From assembly GCA_964035015.1 (NCBI GenBank), contig OZ035998.1:13587958-13651957 (forward strand): 64,000 nt of DNA, written 5' to 3'. Positions within the stretch are counted from its first letter, which is position 1; the number at the start of each line of letters is the position of its first letter. Positions 29,296-38,203 of the stretch are shown piece by piece. The notes beneath the pieces are model-generated. The model saw only the letters and a list, made by a program, of their open reading frames with translations, was not told where the DNA came from and made no database searches. The position numbers and the translations under genes are program-made. The stretch comes from Corallium rubrum (Eukaryota > Cnidaria > Anthozoa > Scleralcyonacea > Coralliidae).

Positions 29296-30011
29296 CTAAA
29301 AGAAACACTTATTCAAGTTAATATATATTAAATTTAATAGAAATACAAAATCAGTTTAAAAAGTCAATACTACTTTCTGAAAAAAATAGTCTTTGAAGTA
29401 AACAAAAATATTTCACTAATGATATAAGTAACTATACAAGCTTGAACAGTAACTTTTTAAGTTGCGTTCAAAAAAGCCAGAGTATACAGTAGAATTATTA
29501 AAACTATGTGGGACACACTACATTGCGGGTGGAAAATCTTTCAACATGACAAGCAAAACATTACAAGGATAGTCGTTACTGCGCATTCCCAGAGTTTGTT
29601 TATGTTCCTTCGATAGTTCATTGCATGTTTATACGAGAGTAAAGTTTTAAACCCGTTTCTAGCTATAGTAACACTAAACAGTTTGGTCTTCTCGATGTCA
29701 GTCGAGGAAAGAATGATACCACACGTTATATCGGTATATCTACCCCAGCAAAATCGTTCAGAGGTTAGGGTTGTCAAGAGGGGATGTTCTACTGCTTTTA
29801 CGTAGCCTCAGGATACGTTTAGTACCAGGGGCCCAACTGGGGGGTGGGGGGTTGCAACCCCTGCTCTTTTTAACCCCTGCGCCCTTTTTGTGAGACCTCT
29901 AATACTAGACATTAGTTAATCGTCTGTTGTAGTAGGCAATACAATTCTCCGCAAATCTGACGAGACTCAGAGTCTTCTAGTTCGGCTTCAATCTCGTACC
30001 CTGTTTGTAAT
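29296..30011. other. Spacer upstream of the hydrolase exons, nothing firm
   Basis: The first hydrolase exon was sought here on the minus strand and not found. GAACAGTAACTTTTTAAGTT (29443) is a dispersed repeat shared with 15212. Confidence 0.4.
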
Positions 30012-30290
30012 ATGCTACACCAAGTGTTTCCTAAAAACAACCGCATTTCTGAATTTGTGGGCTCAGCTTTCGAATCTCATATGAACCAATCAGAGATACC
30101 CTGTAGGGTATGTTGGTGTGATAATTTCTTCGTTTATACTGATGAGATTAGAACAGTATATGAAGATCTACTGTGCTGGGGTGTTGGTGTTGAAAATGTT
30201 GAGAAAGTTGTTCGAGCAGTTCTTGAGAATCTTGGTGGACTACAGTGCGGACGCCTTCCTACAGTAAAATTTCAACTATATTCGCTGTAG
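30012..30290 (+). pseudogene. Fragment of a multi-copy, probably transposon-related protein
   Basis: A 92-codon open frame contains the segment VENVEKVVRAVLENLGG followed by GRLP, which resembles a repeated protein family seen in cnidarian gene sets. I cannot name its function. There is no promoter, splice site or continuation that I can support. It is followed by a dispersed repeat (GAGGTTCTAGATTTC near 30337) also seen at 5040, so it is most likely a remnant. Confidence 0.3.
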
Positions 30291-30594
30291 AATTAGATGG
30301 AAAAAGTTCGCTCAAATTGCTGCAAATGGTGTTTCCGAGGTTCTAGATTTCAAAAATTTCCGGGGGAGGATCCCCCTACAAATGCGGTCACACTTTTTGA
30401 CACTTGCTACGGCACTGATTCTTGTTGTGGTTGTTGAGTGTTCTCGAAGAAGCATAACGAGGATATCTAGTATCCCAAATTGTTTAGAATACTGAACGAC
30501 TTTGCCCTCTTTTTTTTGCGTTCAACCCCTGCCCTCGAAATTTTCTAGTTGCGCCTGTTTAGACGGAAGACAAATTCGAAACCAGTCTCGAATT

Positions 30595-30909
30595 AGTACG
30601 TAATATTGGGCATTTCACTCGATTACATAGCATGTTCTAGGGATTTTTGGTGAAGGAAAACTCGCGTGAAGAATATATACATTTTAAGACCAAACCGGGA
30701 CCAGTTGCGAAAAATGCAACTCAGTACACAGGCCTTCCGGCAGGAATTAAACCTAGCCACGGAGAGCGTTGCCGAGAGCTTGATCGCGAGTTCTTTATAC
30801 ATAAAGTTGGTAATGCCAGGAGTCCGAGAGAACTGGGTTTATTAGAAGTAATATTGGGCATTTCACTCGATTACATAGCATGTTCTAGGGATTTTTGGTG
30901 AAGGAAAAT
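30595..30909 (+). repeat. Host repeat unit that received the Polinton (left flank)
   Basis: GGCATTTCACTCGATTACAT through TTTTTGGTGAAGGAAAA occurs at about 30610-30660 and again at 30856-30908, so a ~245-bp unit is duplicated in tandem. The second copy is cut by the Polinton at GAAAAT and resumes at 48140. Between the copies, TTTAAGACCAAACCGGGACC is also found at 48171 in the right flank. Confidence 0.75.
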
Positions 30910-31423
30910 AGTAGTATAGAATATGAGGCTATGGGGCCACTTTTTTTTTCTCACAAAAAAACAGCCCCCCAGATGATTAGATTTAGCAAGGAGGGTTGTC
31001 CAGAACGGTAAGCTTTTTTAAAAATTTTTTTAAGTATAAGAAAAAGGGACGAAAAGGGACCCAAACCAAAAAAAAATATTCTGGAATTCATCAAGAAAGG
31101 ATGTTTGAAAGGGGGGAAAAATTTTCACGCCTCCAAAAACCCATTTTTGTCTGCTTATACTTCAAAAAGTGAAAAATGACCACCACCCCTTTCAGACGCT
31201 TTTGTTGGATCTGATATGAAACACCTCAAAGCGATCAGGGTTGTGGTTTTGACACACATTTCACTTACTCCCCGATTTCTCTTCAGATACTTTTGTCTTG
31301 TGTTGGTACACATGTTTTCCCACAGTTACACCACCAGATAGCAGTCCTAGACATGGTATGTACGGTGTGATTATGGCCACAACTTTACCAACGTCACTTT
31401 TTAACAGTTTGTCCTTTTGTAAT
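30910..31423. repeat. Polinton left terminal inverted repeat
   Basis: Matches the reverse complement of 47626-48139. The repeat ends inside the adjacent gene: the last ~54 codons and the stop of the 195-aa protein are within it. It contains A-rich and T-rich tracts near the terminus. Confidence 0.95.
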
Positions 31424-31848
31424 TCGTTGTCTAACACCTCAGAGCTTTCCACAGCGTCCAAACCACCGAGAACATTAGAGAACCTACTGATTAGCATATC
31501 AGTCAGGAATTCGTTAGCTTTTTCCATTCTTTTGGCCTCATATTCAGCGTACAGCTTATCCACAACCTTTACCGACGATTTTCTGATGTAGCTGACTGAC
31601 TGAGTTATTTTACCATCCTCTGACAGTTTTATCAGCTCACTTCTCTTCTTGTTGGTGTCATCGGTTGGTGGGGGCGTTGGACTGGTTTCCTCAGTCTTTT
31701 TTAGATCATTGACGAGCTCATCGACTAGGTTGGGGATTTCAGTAGGTATTTCCGTTTCTGGTTCTCCAACAGATGTCTCAGCCGGTTCTGCAGCGGGTGC
31801 CTTGACCTTTCTCCCAACTTTCACCGTTTTAGTTTTCCTCTCAGCCAT
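31261..31848 (-). CDS. Polinton unknown protein, 195 aa, C-terminal hydrophobic segment
   Basis: Function not recognised. The N-terminal ~70 residues are rich in K, E, P and T and look disordered. A charged, probably helical middle follows (around KLYAEYEAKRMEKANEFL). The hydrophobic segment VGKVVAIITPYIPCLGLLSGG at about residues 153-173 could be a membrane anchor. The gene follows the packaging ATPase by 4 nt, in the same direction, suggesting co-expression with the virion genes. The last ~54 codons lie in the left terminal repeat, so a start-less copy of this C-terminus exists at the right end. Start ATG at 31846-31848 has TATAG just upstream, overlapping the ATPase stop. Confidence 0.75.
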   Translation of the reverse strand: MAERKTKTVKVGRKVKAPAAEPAETSVGEPETEIPTEIPNLVDELVNDLKKTEETSPTPPPTDDTNKKRSELIKLSEDGKITQSVSYIRKSSVKVVDKLYAEYEAKRMEKANEFLTDMLISRFSNVLGGLDAVESSEVLDNELQKDKLLKSDVGKVVAIITPYIPCLGLLSGGVTVGKHVYQHKTKVSEEKSGSK

Positions 31849-31852
31849 CTTA

Positions 31853-32461
31853 CTATAGATCAGATTTTGGGATAACCACCTTATACGCGTATGGATGCCT
31901 TAACATAATCTCAAGCCTAGCGTATTTGTTTTTTTTTAACTTTTCAGTTATACCCATAACCTCATCACGGTCTGAGCCACCCAGGTAGTCATCAGTGATG
32001 ACCTTCATATCGGTTTTGTTGGGGTTGTAGAACGTTACCAGCTTACTGATATTCTCCCTGTAAGGTTTTGTGATAGCCGTCAGCTGTTGTGTGATTACGA
32101 TAGTTGACAGATTGTAGTGCCGGGCGCTGAAGGCTAATTTAACCAACTCACTTGTTCTGTTTTTTACGGGTTGTCCACTGGCACAGTCGTCGAGGACTAT
32201 CAATGTTTTGGATCCCTTGAATATCCGAACGATGTGTTCCAGTATAATTTCAACGTCGTCCTGACTACAATCCACAGCGATGAAGTCCGGGTCGGAGGTG
32301 TATTTCCAGGAACCATAGGTTTTATTCCAGCTGAACGTCGGACAGAGCAGAACGATGTAGTCGAAGAACCTGAAGTATTCATCTTCTAACATCTTCAGGA
32401 GATACCAGGTTTTTCCACAGGCCGTCATACCAACGATCAGCATATTGAATGGGTGGTCCAT
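31853..32461 (-). CDS. Polinton genome-packaging ATPase (A32/FtsK-HerA type)
   Basis: P-loop ATPase predicted to drive viral DNA into a preformed capsid. Walker A is GMTACGKT at residues 11-18. Walker B is LIVLDD at about 87-92. A polar motif TQQ at 124-126 follows the next strand, as in the poxvirus A32-like family. At 202 aa it is in the usual size range for Polinton ATP proteins. Its start abuts the stop of the capsid gene with no spacer, and AGTATTAA lies directly before the ATG. Its place in a minor capsid - capsid - ATPase cluster matches the morphogenesis module of Polintons and related dsDNA viruses. Confidence 0.9.
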   Translation of the reverse strand: MDHPFNMLIVGMTACGKTWYLLKMLEDEYFRFFDYIVLLCPTFSWNKTYGSWKYTSDPDFIAVDCSQDDVEIILEHIVRIFKGSKTLIVLDDCASGQPVKNRTSELVKLAFSARHYNLSTIVITQQLTAITKPYRENISKLVTFYNPNKTDMKVITDDYLGGSDRDEVMGITEKLKKNKYARLEIMLRHPYAYKVVIPKSDL

Positions 32462-33703
32462 TTAATACTGGATTGATTTTAGATTCTTATTTACCATATT
32501 TACCAAACCATCACTTAGCACAAAGATCCGACAGACTACGTTAGCCACAGTCGCCTTCTTAGTGATCTCAATCAGAACCCCGGACTGTGTATTAACGATT
32601 CTTTTCCCAGTTCCAACACTGTCGCGGTCCTCAATACTTCTCAAGTCAATCGCCAGGGCGAAAGCGTCCTTGTAGAACTTCTGGATTGTCATAAACTGAT
32701 CTGTGTTTTCCTTTCCACCAAACAGTCTTTTAGCCTCACCGTAGAATCGACTTTTTGGGATCCCCTGACTGAAGACAGCGTTGGGTACACCCTCGATTGT
32801 TAGCTTAACACTCTCAATGTTTGGGTAGACGTATTTTTCACTATCAGTTCGGGTTTTATTTGTGAACATCATAACGATCCCTTTCATAGACTTACGTGGG
32901 AGGTTAATGTGTTCATTGATCAGGGTTGATCCAGCCAACCATTCAGTTGACTTCATCAACGTGACGTGTTCGTAGGACAACGACCGACCAGCTGTGTATA
33001 GTGAGGTTATTTCACTGGCGATGTCGGTGTTATCAATCGTCTCATACTCCAGTTCGAGGTTTTCCAGTGTGTATCCGTCAACGGTCTCACTTGACTGGGC
33101 CACCATAACGTCACTCGCCTTTGGTAAACTAATAACGTAGCGGAAGTTGTTGTTCATCTCAAAGGGAGCATAGAGTCCGTGGTTCCCGAGGATCTTATCC
33201 AATCTCACCTTCATCCTCACCCCATGAATTGTGAGCATCAGAGCGTCAGATACCTTCTCGGCGTCCCCAGAAGAAGCCCCACTGTCGTCCTTAGACATCA
33301 ACTTTCTCAGGTTCTCTGGACCAATCCCATACCCAACCATCTGATTCCTCACACTCTTCGGTAACCAGAGATCCCTGTACACACCGAGGATACTTTCACC
33401 TGTGTTGTCATAAACAGTCTCGCCGGCTAGCTTAACAACCAGCCTTTCAACCAGAAGCCTGGAAAAATTGTTTAGGAACCACGACTTGGTGTTCATGTTC
33501 TTAAAGTCGAACAATAGATGAAAACTACCCGGGACCAAACAGCTATCAGGTTTTAGCTTTGGTATGTCGATGTAGAGGTCCTCACCAGGGTTGACTTTGT
33601 TGGGGTTCATGGTGATTGTGTGTCTTGTCCGGAGTCCCTTAATCTCCGACATTCTCGCCCGTCTGAATCCAGGTAACAGCTCTGTCTGACTTCTGTTGGC
33701 CAT
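32462..33703 (-). CDS. Polinton probable major capsid protein (double jelly-roll)
   Basis: A protein of 413 aa with alternating beta-strand-like hydrophobic patterns throughout and no transmembrane segment. Blocks such as DLYIDIPKL, FHLLFDFKN and RLLVERLVVKLAGETVYDN (residues ~43-100) and the second half with KGIVMMFTNKTR, YVYPNIESVKLTIEGVPNAV and RIVNTQSGVLIEI fit a two-domain jelly-roll capsid protein of cnidarian Polintons. The call rests on pattern, length and position next to the packaging ATPase, so it is an inference. A structure prediction showing two vertical jelly rolls would settle it. Start ATG at 33701-33703 is preceded directly by GTAGTAT. Confidence 0.65.
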   Translation of the reverse strand: MANRSQTELLPGFRRARMSEIKGLRTRHTITMNPNKVNPGEDLYIDIPKLKPDSCLVPGSFHLLFDFKNMNTKSWFLNNFSRLLVERLVVKLAGETVYDNTGESILGVYRDLWLPKSVRNQMVGYGIGPENLRKLMSKDDSGASSGDAEKVSDALMLTIHGVRMKVRLDKILGNHGLYAPFEMNNNFRYVISLPKASDVMVAQSSETVDGYTLENLELEYETIDNTDIASEITSLYTAGRSLSYEHVTLMKSTEWLAGSTLINEHINLPRKSMKGIVMMFTNKTRTDSEKYVYPNIESVKLTIEGVPNAVFSQGIPKSRFYGEAKRLFGGKENTDQFMTIQKFYKDAFALAIDLRSIEDRDSVGTGKRIVNTQSGVLIEITKKATVANVVCRIFVLSDGLVNMVNKNLKSIQY

Positions 33704-33720
33704 ATACTACATAACAGGTT

Positions 33721-34953
33721 TTATTTTCTGTTTTTCCAGTAGTCATACAATAACCACGTCATAGCTATGGCAAGAACCCACAGATTGTTGGCCAACCACG
33801 CTATTCCTTTTGCTCCCCAGGTCAGAACCTGTGCTATCACACTGAACAGTGGTGCTAACAAAGGTCCCAAACTCTTACCCAGATTAGCGAGTGCCTTAGC
33901 GAAACCACCAACGGCTCTAGCTCCCCCCGAGACAACCCCCCTAGCGGCAACGACTATCGTGGTTATGATCCCAGCTATGGTAATGGCTATGGCAGACAGA
34001 CCAACCATATTTTTCTTAGCCCACCTCTTAAAACGTTCCAACCTATTCAGGTCATTGTTCCCCACTTCATTCTCTAAGATAGATATAACATCAATGTGTT
34101 GGGGGGCGTCACCGATCCTAATTCTTATTGTGTCTGCCTTCATTTCCGCCACCTCACTGAATTTCTCAAACAACAGTTTACGGGGGTTTTCCTCACTAGC
34201 CGCTTGCTCTCTGTAGTAGTCGGCTTCTGTTTCAAGAAGCTCAATCTTTTGTACACTTGTACCCTTTGGTTCAAGCATTCCTATGAATTCTCTTACTTCC
34301 TGCTCAGTTAGGATTTCTCTAGCTTGTTCCCGTAGGTCCTCCACACTTCCCTTAATCATACTTTCACTCTCTGAGATGACTTGTGAGGCTATATCATCCA
34401 CGGCTTTCTGAGAGGTTGCTGAGTCACCGCTAACCTTTTCAACAGCTCCTGCAAATGTTTTGGAATGTTCAGCTTTAACTCTTCTTATATGGTCCCAGAA
34501 ATTCAAGAGGGTTTTTTCGCTTTTCTTATTTCTGATAATCTCATTTTTGTTAATCTTAACTCCGCCACCTTTCTTACGTATGTAAATTTTTTTCTTATCA
34601 TACAACACTCCGCTAACGGTGTCTTTCTTATCAAAATTAAACTTAGTCCGTTTTATCAGGTCCTTAGATTCTTCACCATCCTTTACTTTTATATCCATAC
34701 TGAACGCCTCGAGGAAGCCTCGCTTAACACCAGCTGTGTCAGACCTCCTCATCACTCCAGCATCACGTCCAACATTAGGAATATCTCCATCTGCTACGTG
34801 AGTTATGTCACCCCCGCCAGAGGTCTGACCTACCGTTCCCGTTCTCTGATCTTCATTGGTGGAGCCCATTTCGTCGGTATCTTCTTCTTCCTCTTTTTCT
34901 TCCTCTTCCTTACCGAGATCATCCATTCCGATATCAACTCCTCCTTCAGCCAT
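33721..34953 (-). CDS. Polinton unknown protein, 410 aa, acidic N-terminus and C-terminal membrane segments
   Basis: Function not recognised. Residues ~13-30 are an almost pure Glu/Asp/Lys run. Residues 100-150 are basic (KKKIYIRKKGGG). Residues 150-300 are predicted helical with charged heptad-like stretches. The C-terminal hundred residues hold a long hydrophobic span (MVGLSAIAITIAGIITTIV), a Gly/Ala-rich stretch and a Trp-rich hydrophobic end (NNLWVLAIAMTWLLYDYW). It sits between the penton-like and capsid genes, which suggests a virion or assembly protein, perhaps one that acts on membranes. TATATA immediately precedes the ATG and overlaps the TAG stop region of the upstream gene. Confidence 0.75.
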   Translation of the reverse strand: MAEGGVDIGMDDLGKEEEEKEEEEDTDEMGSTNEDQRTGTVGQTSGGGDITHVADGDIPNVGRDAGVMRRSDTAGVKRGFLEAFSMDIKVKDGEESKDLIKRTKFNFDKKDTVSGVLYDKKKIYIRKKGGGVKINKNEIIRNKKSEKTLLNFWDHIRRVKAEHSKTFAGAVEKVSGDSATSQKAVDDIASQVISESESMIKGSVEDLREQAREILTEQEVREFIGMLEPKGTSVQKIELLETEADYYREQAASEENPRKLLFEKFSEVAEMKADTIRIRIGDAPQHIDVISILENEVGNNDLNRLERFKRWAKKNMVGLSAIAITIAGIITTIVVAARGVVSGGARAVGGFAKALANLGKSLGPLLAPLFSVIAQVLTWGAKGIAWLANNLWVLAIAMTWLLYDYWKNRK

Positions 34954-34959
34954 TATATA

Positions 34960-35647
34960 CTAGCCTATGTACAGCTCAAGCAGAACAGCCCCAATCCCAG
35001 TCGGCCGACCTACTGAATGATCATTATTCCCACGAACCCTAAAGGTCATCTTACCATAAACACCCTTACGGATCTCAGCTTTCGACTCAATGTCTGTGTA
35101 GTGCTGTACACTCCCTTTCAAACTCTGTTCAGAGGTTATTGGAAGAGTACCAATCAGATTACTCCTCCTCCCATTGTCCAGACTTTTCTCACTTTCAACA
35201 GCGTCACACGAGATCCCAACATACCTCAGCCCTGTTGATGTCCACCTGATTCGGACTATTAGTCCACCCACCACCACCGACATCTATCACATCGTTCTCA
35301 CCAAACCCCAAAAGAAGACCCATCTTCCCAAGTTTCAGCTTTTCAGACGTTTTCACTTTAGAAGTTCCGTTGTAAACATTCTTCCCAAACTCAACCGTCC
35401 CCAGCAGACCCCCGGCTAAAGTCTTAACAAACGTCTCTATTGCGTCAAAGTCGAAATAACCTTCAGGAGTGGATGTCTCAACACCATCAAACGACACCGA
35501 ATCGTTCAGACCTGACACCACATTGTTATAGTTCCAGTATACCGTCGCTTTTTTCAGCATCACCTGTGGTCTTGGACCTGTCACCATGATAGGCTGTTCA
35601 AAGTAGACAGTCTTCTCACCGTTTTCAATGAATAATGTTAGCCTCAT
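34960..35647 (-). pseudogene. Polinton minor capsid (penton-like) gene broken by one frameshift
   Basis: Two overlapping minus-strand frames make up this gene. The first runs from ATG 35645-35647 (MRLTLFIENG) to a stop at 35204. The second is open from at least 35283 to its stop at 34960. The first frame carries VTGPRPQVMLKKATVYWNYN and then, near its end, NSPNQVDINR. The second carries YVGISCDAVESEK and ends VGRPTGIGAVLLELYIG. In single-jelly-roll penton proteins of Polintons a PVDI-type motif and a CD-type motif lie a few residues apart, so the frame change is placed within about 35220-35245. I infer an indel mutation or sequencing error; a programmed frameshift has no obvious slippery site. 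Position upstream of the capsid gene fits a minor capsid protein. Confidence 0.65.
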
Positions 35648-35661
35648 TACCCGGGTATACA

Positions 35662-36759
35662 TTAACCCAGGTTTTGTACGTCACTCTCAGGTATCCATGA
35701 GTTGTGCTTGCTATCATAACCCAACCACTTAACCAACACCATCTTCTTTCCCGCGACCTTCTTCCTCCTCAACACCTTCTCAACCCTATAAACGTCATCC
35801 TTCTTATCCACCGGAGACAACTCCTCCTCATAAAACTTCCCGATAATCGGTTCACCCTCAGCGTCCTCAATCTCGTAAACGTTCGGATCACCACGGATGA
35901 CCTTCGTAATCCTGAAGATTTCCTCAGTGAAGTTAGCCTCATAACCCTTTGTAAACATGCTCTTATACTTTGACACCCTAACAGTGTCTCCAACCCGGAA
36001 CTTGGGCAAAGGATGATCACCAAAATGGTGACCGAACAACGTATTCCAGACCTGATTTTCGTTTGACTTATCAACGTCCTTAGGCTTCATCAGAACGACA
36101 CTATGCTTTGTGTTGTTATAACCCTCAACGAGGTCGTCCAGGACATCAATCCACCTATAGGTCCCCTTGGTATAGAAATACTTCCACATAGCAGTCTTAA
36201 GTGTTCTGTTGAACCGTTCGACGATCGCTGCTTTCTTGTCTGAAAACGTACTGAAGTACTCAACACCACGTTCCTTCAGCAGACCTCTCACACCGACGTT
36301 ATAAAACTCCTTCCCGTCGTCGAACTGAGCCAGATCGGGGTAGTCACCAAAGCGGTCTTTGAACTGTTCCAACAGCTTATCCACAGCCCCAGTCATGTTT
36401 TCCGTGTTCTTCCTGTGAACGGGGACGGCGAAAGCATACCTACTCAGAATCTCAACAGCAGTCAAAATCCAGTAATACCCCTTATTCTGGTTCTTGTACT
36501 TTCCCATATCAACCAGGTCCATCTGTATCTGTTCACCAAGGTAGCTGACGAACGTCTGTCTGAACTTATGCCTCCTCACAACCGGCCTGTACCTCGTGTA
36601 CGTGTCCTGTGTTTTTAACCAATCCCTCACTACCTTCCTACTCACATCAAGACCTTCTCCCACCGCCTTCTGGTACAACCGTTCAGCCGACTGATACCCT
36701 GTTTTCGGATCATACCATATATCTCTCAGTTCCTGTTCCAGCCCAACCCCAGCGTCCAT
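35662..36759 (-). CDS. Polinton integrase with C-terminal chromodomain
   Basis: Retroviral-type DDE integrase (rve fold) that inserts the element and makes the 6-bp target duplication. From the ATG at 36757-36759 the protein has 365 aa. An HTH-like N-terminal part (residues 1-60) precedes the core, with catalytic candidates D81 in QMDLVD, D147 in QFDDGKEF and E181 in AAIVERFNRT. An SH3-like region follows (FRVGDTVRVSKYKS), and a chromodomain covers about residues 322-364 with the aromatic residues Y, W and W (LVKWLGY, NSWIPESD). A longer frame begins at 36810 but overlaps the start of the divergent gene, so the inner ATG is preferred. The stop TAA overlaps the next possible ATG by 1 nt. The chromodomain may target methylated histone H3. 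Confidence 0.95.
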   Translation of the reverse strand: MDAGVGLEQELRDIWYDPKTGYQSAERLYQKAVGEGLDVSRKVVRDWLKTQDTYTRYRPVVRRHKFRQTFVSYLGEQIQMDLVDMGKYKNQNKGYYWILTAVEILSRYAFAVPVHRKNTENMTGAVDKLLEQFKDRFGDYPDLAQFDDGKEFYNVGVRGLLKERGVEYFSTFSDKKAAIVERFNRTLKTAMWKYFYTKGTYRWIDVLDDLVEGYNNTKHSVVLMKPKDVDKSNENQVWNTLFGHHFGDHPLPKFRVGDTVRVSKYKSMFTKGYEANFTEEIFRITKVIRGDPNVYEIEDAEGEPIIGKFYEEELSPVDKKDDVYRVEKVLRRKKVAGKKMVLVKWLGYDSKHNSWIPESDVQNLG

Positions 36760-36778
36760 ATAACCTAACCTATGATAT
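36760..36778. promoter_or_regulatory. 19-bp bidirectional spacer with TATA-like ends
   Basis: The spacer between the divergent starts of the integrase (minus) and the 473-aa gene (plus) is only 19 nt. It gives TTATATGG on the minus side and GATATATGG on the plus side, so any core promoter must lie here or within the coding sequence. Confidence 0.5.
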
Positions 36779-38200
36779 ATGGACAAGACCCTAAGAGAGT
36801 TTTTCACCAAATACCCATACGCCGATAGAACTAAGTTTATAACTGATTCAATCTTCGGTCAGTCAGAACCTGGTGTGTTCTTTGGACCTGTCGGTGACTC
36901 ATACATCTACACTGGTGACGCGGAGTTTAAGAACAACAAAGACTACACCAAGTACTTAACAATAAATAAGCCACCGCCCAGATTTCCGAAGGCGTGGCTT
37001 GGTGGTGGTCACGTTCAGACACTTTCAAAGGGGAAGCGACACAGATCAATGTATAAAACACATGGGTCATATTATTACTATGATAATTTTCCAGCGGAAT
37101 ACGTTCTGAATTATCCAGTCAATAAATTCAGGGTTTATGTGAATGAGACAGAGTATTTTCAGAGTGACCTCCCACCGTTAGATATAAAAACTTCCTCATA
37201 CTCTAAATGGAATCTGAAAAAGAAATATTACCAAGCGCTTGTGGGGACATACATCGCTACATATGCTTCTGGGGTGTCGTTACTTCATCTAACACCCAGT
37301 GATGACGTTCCACCGGTAGTTACATCACTTTTGAGGTTTCATCTGTATTTCACAATAAGAAGAATTATGAGAGAATTCAGTGTAAAATCAGACTCAGAAA
37401 TAAGTGACATCATGAGAAGATATGGTGCAACATTCTTGATGGAGGAAGATAAGGCACCGAGATGGACGTGGCAGGAGGTAGAACACACGGAAGACCCCGA
37501 GCACTCGGTAACAAAATGGAAAGGAGCCAGGAGGTTAAGGGACGTTAGTGGAGATTTTAAGAAATTCATACCAAAGACGAGTGATGGTTTAACCTCAAAT
37601 GGTCTCCTACTCCTAAATCAAAGCATAGAGGCGTTTATTTATTCCATTCTTGGTGCTCAGGCAAAGACAAAACAGAGCGTGTATGGTGATAGGGCGAGTG
37701 CATTGGAGACCCAGAAAGTGTTTAGGCAACTGGTTGAGGATAGTATTATCAACTACAACACGGCTACATGGATAAACAATATGAATAGAGCGGTGACAGA
37801 CACGAATGTCGTCCTAAATCTAGCAGTCTCACCAAGTCTTTGGCTGTTACCATCCAACCTTATAATTCTTAAAAATCCGATTGCTGGCTACAACAACAAA
37901 CTACAGGTTGCAAATGACAGTATGAGGTTCGGTGTGAACCATGGTGTTAATTACTTTACGGCTCACATCAATCCAGACCCCAAAAAAACTCATCAGGATG
38001 GTGGAAATCATCTTGATTCACTAGACAACACCCGACCCCTGAAGCCCACACCAACCGACCGAAGTTCAGAAACAGTCACACCAACCCCAAAGAAGGCACA
38101 ACGCCCCGCCGGTCAGGACGGGGGACCAGACAATGAGTTGGGAATCCTATTAGTCCTAACAGCTGTGTCTGGGTATTTGTTCAGTAAATACGTCCTATAG
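36779..38200 (+). CDS. Polinton unknown protein, 473 aa, C-terminal anchor
   Basis: Function not recognised. The first ~110 residues are rich in Tyr, Phe, Gly and Pro (for example GPVGDSYIYTGDAEF). The centre (residues 130-380) is predicted mixed helix and strand. A Pro/Thr/Gln-rich low-complexity linker covers about residues 400-450. The C-terminal 20 residues (LGILLVLTAVSGYLFSKYVL) form one hydrophobic helix typical of a tail anchor. It starts 19 nt from the divergent integrase and is followed after 3 nt by the 275-aa gene, so the two are probably expressed together. It could be a virion surface or vertex protein, but that is a guess. Confidence 0.8.
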   Translation: MDKTLREFFTKYPYADRTKFITDSIFGQSEPGVFFGPVGDSYIYTGDAEFKNNKDYTKYLTINKPPPRFPKAWLGGGHVQTLSKGKRHRSMYKTHGSYYYYDNFPAEYVLNYPVNKFRVYVNETEYFQSDLPPLDIKTSSYSKWNLKKKYYQALVGTYIATYASGVSLLHLTPSDDVPPVVTSLLRFHLYFTIRRIMREFSVKSDSEISDIMRRYGATFLMEEDKAPRWTWQEVEHTEDPEHSVTKWKGARRLRDVSGDFKKFIPKTSDGLTSNGLLLLNQSIEAFIYSILGAQAKTKQSVYGDRASALETQKVFRQLVEDSIINYNTATWINNMNRAVTDTNVVLNLAVSPSLWLLPSNLIILKNPIAGYNNKLQVANDSMRFGVNHGVNYFTAHINPDPKKTHQDGGNHLDSLDNTRPLKPTPTDRSSETVTPTPKKAQRPAGQDGGPDNELGILLVLTAVSGYLFSKYVL

Positions 38201-38203
38201 TAT
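38198..38203 (+). promoter_or_regulatory. TAGTAT start-proximal motif
   Basis: The stop codon of the 473-aa gene forms the first three bases of TAGTATATG, so stop, TATA-like motif and next ATG are fused. Similar strings precede the starts at 33703, 34953, 41464, 42148 and 42600. Confidence 0.4.

Noticed and set aside
29296..30909. First exon of the OVCA2-like gene
   Set aside because: I searched the minus strand for an LCLHGYRQN-type segment with a suitable donor and found none that I could defend.
32171..34216. Plus-strand ORFs of 60-183 codons opposite the Polinton capsid, ATPase and 410-aa genes
   Set aside because: They are shadow frames of well-supported minus-strand genes and have no recognisable content.
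36760..36810. Longer integrase start at 36810
   Set aside because: It would overlap the divergent gene's start. The ATG at 36759 leaves a short shared promoter and begins with a sensible N-terminus.
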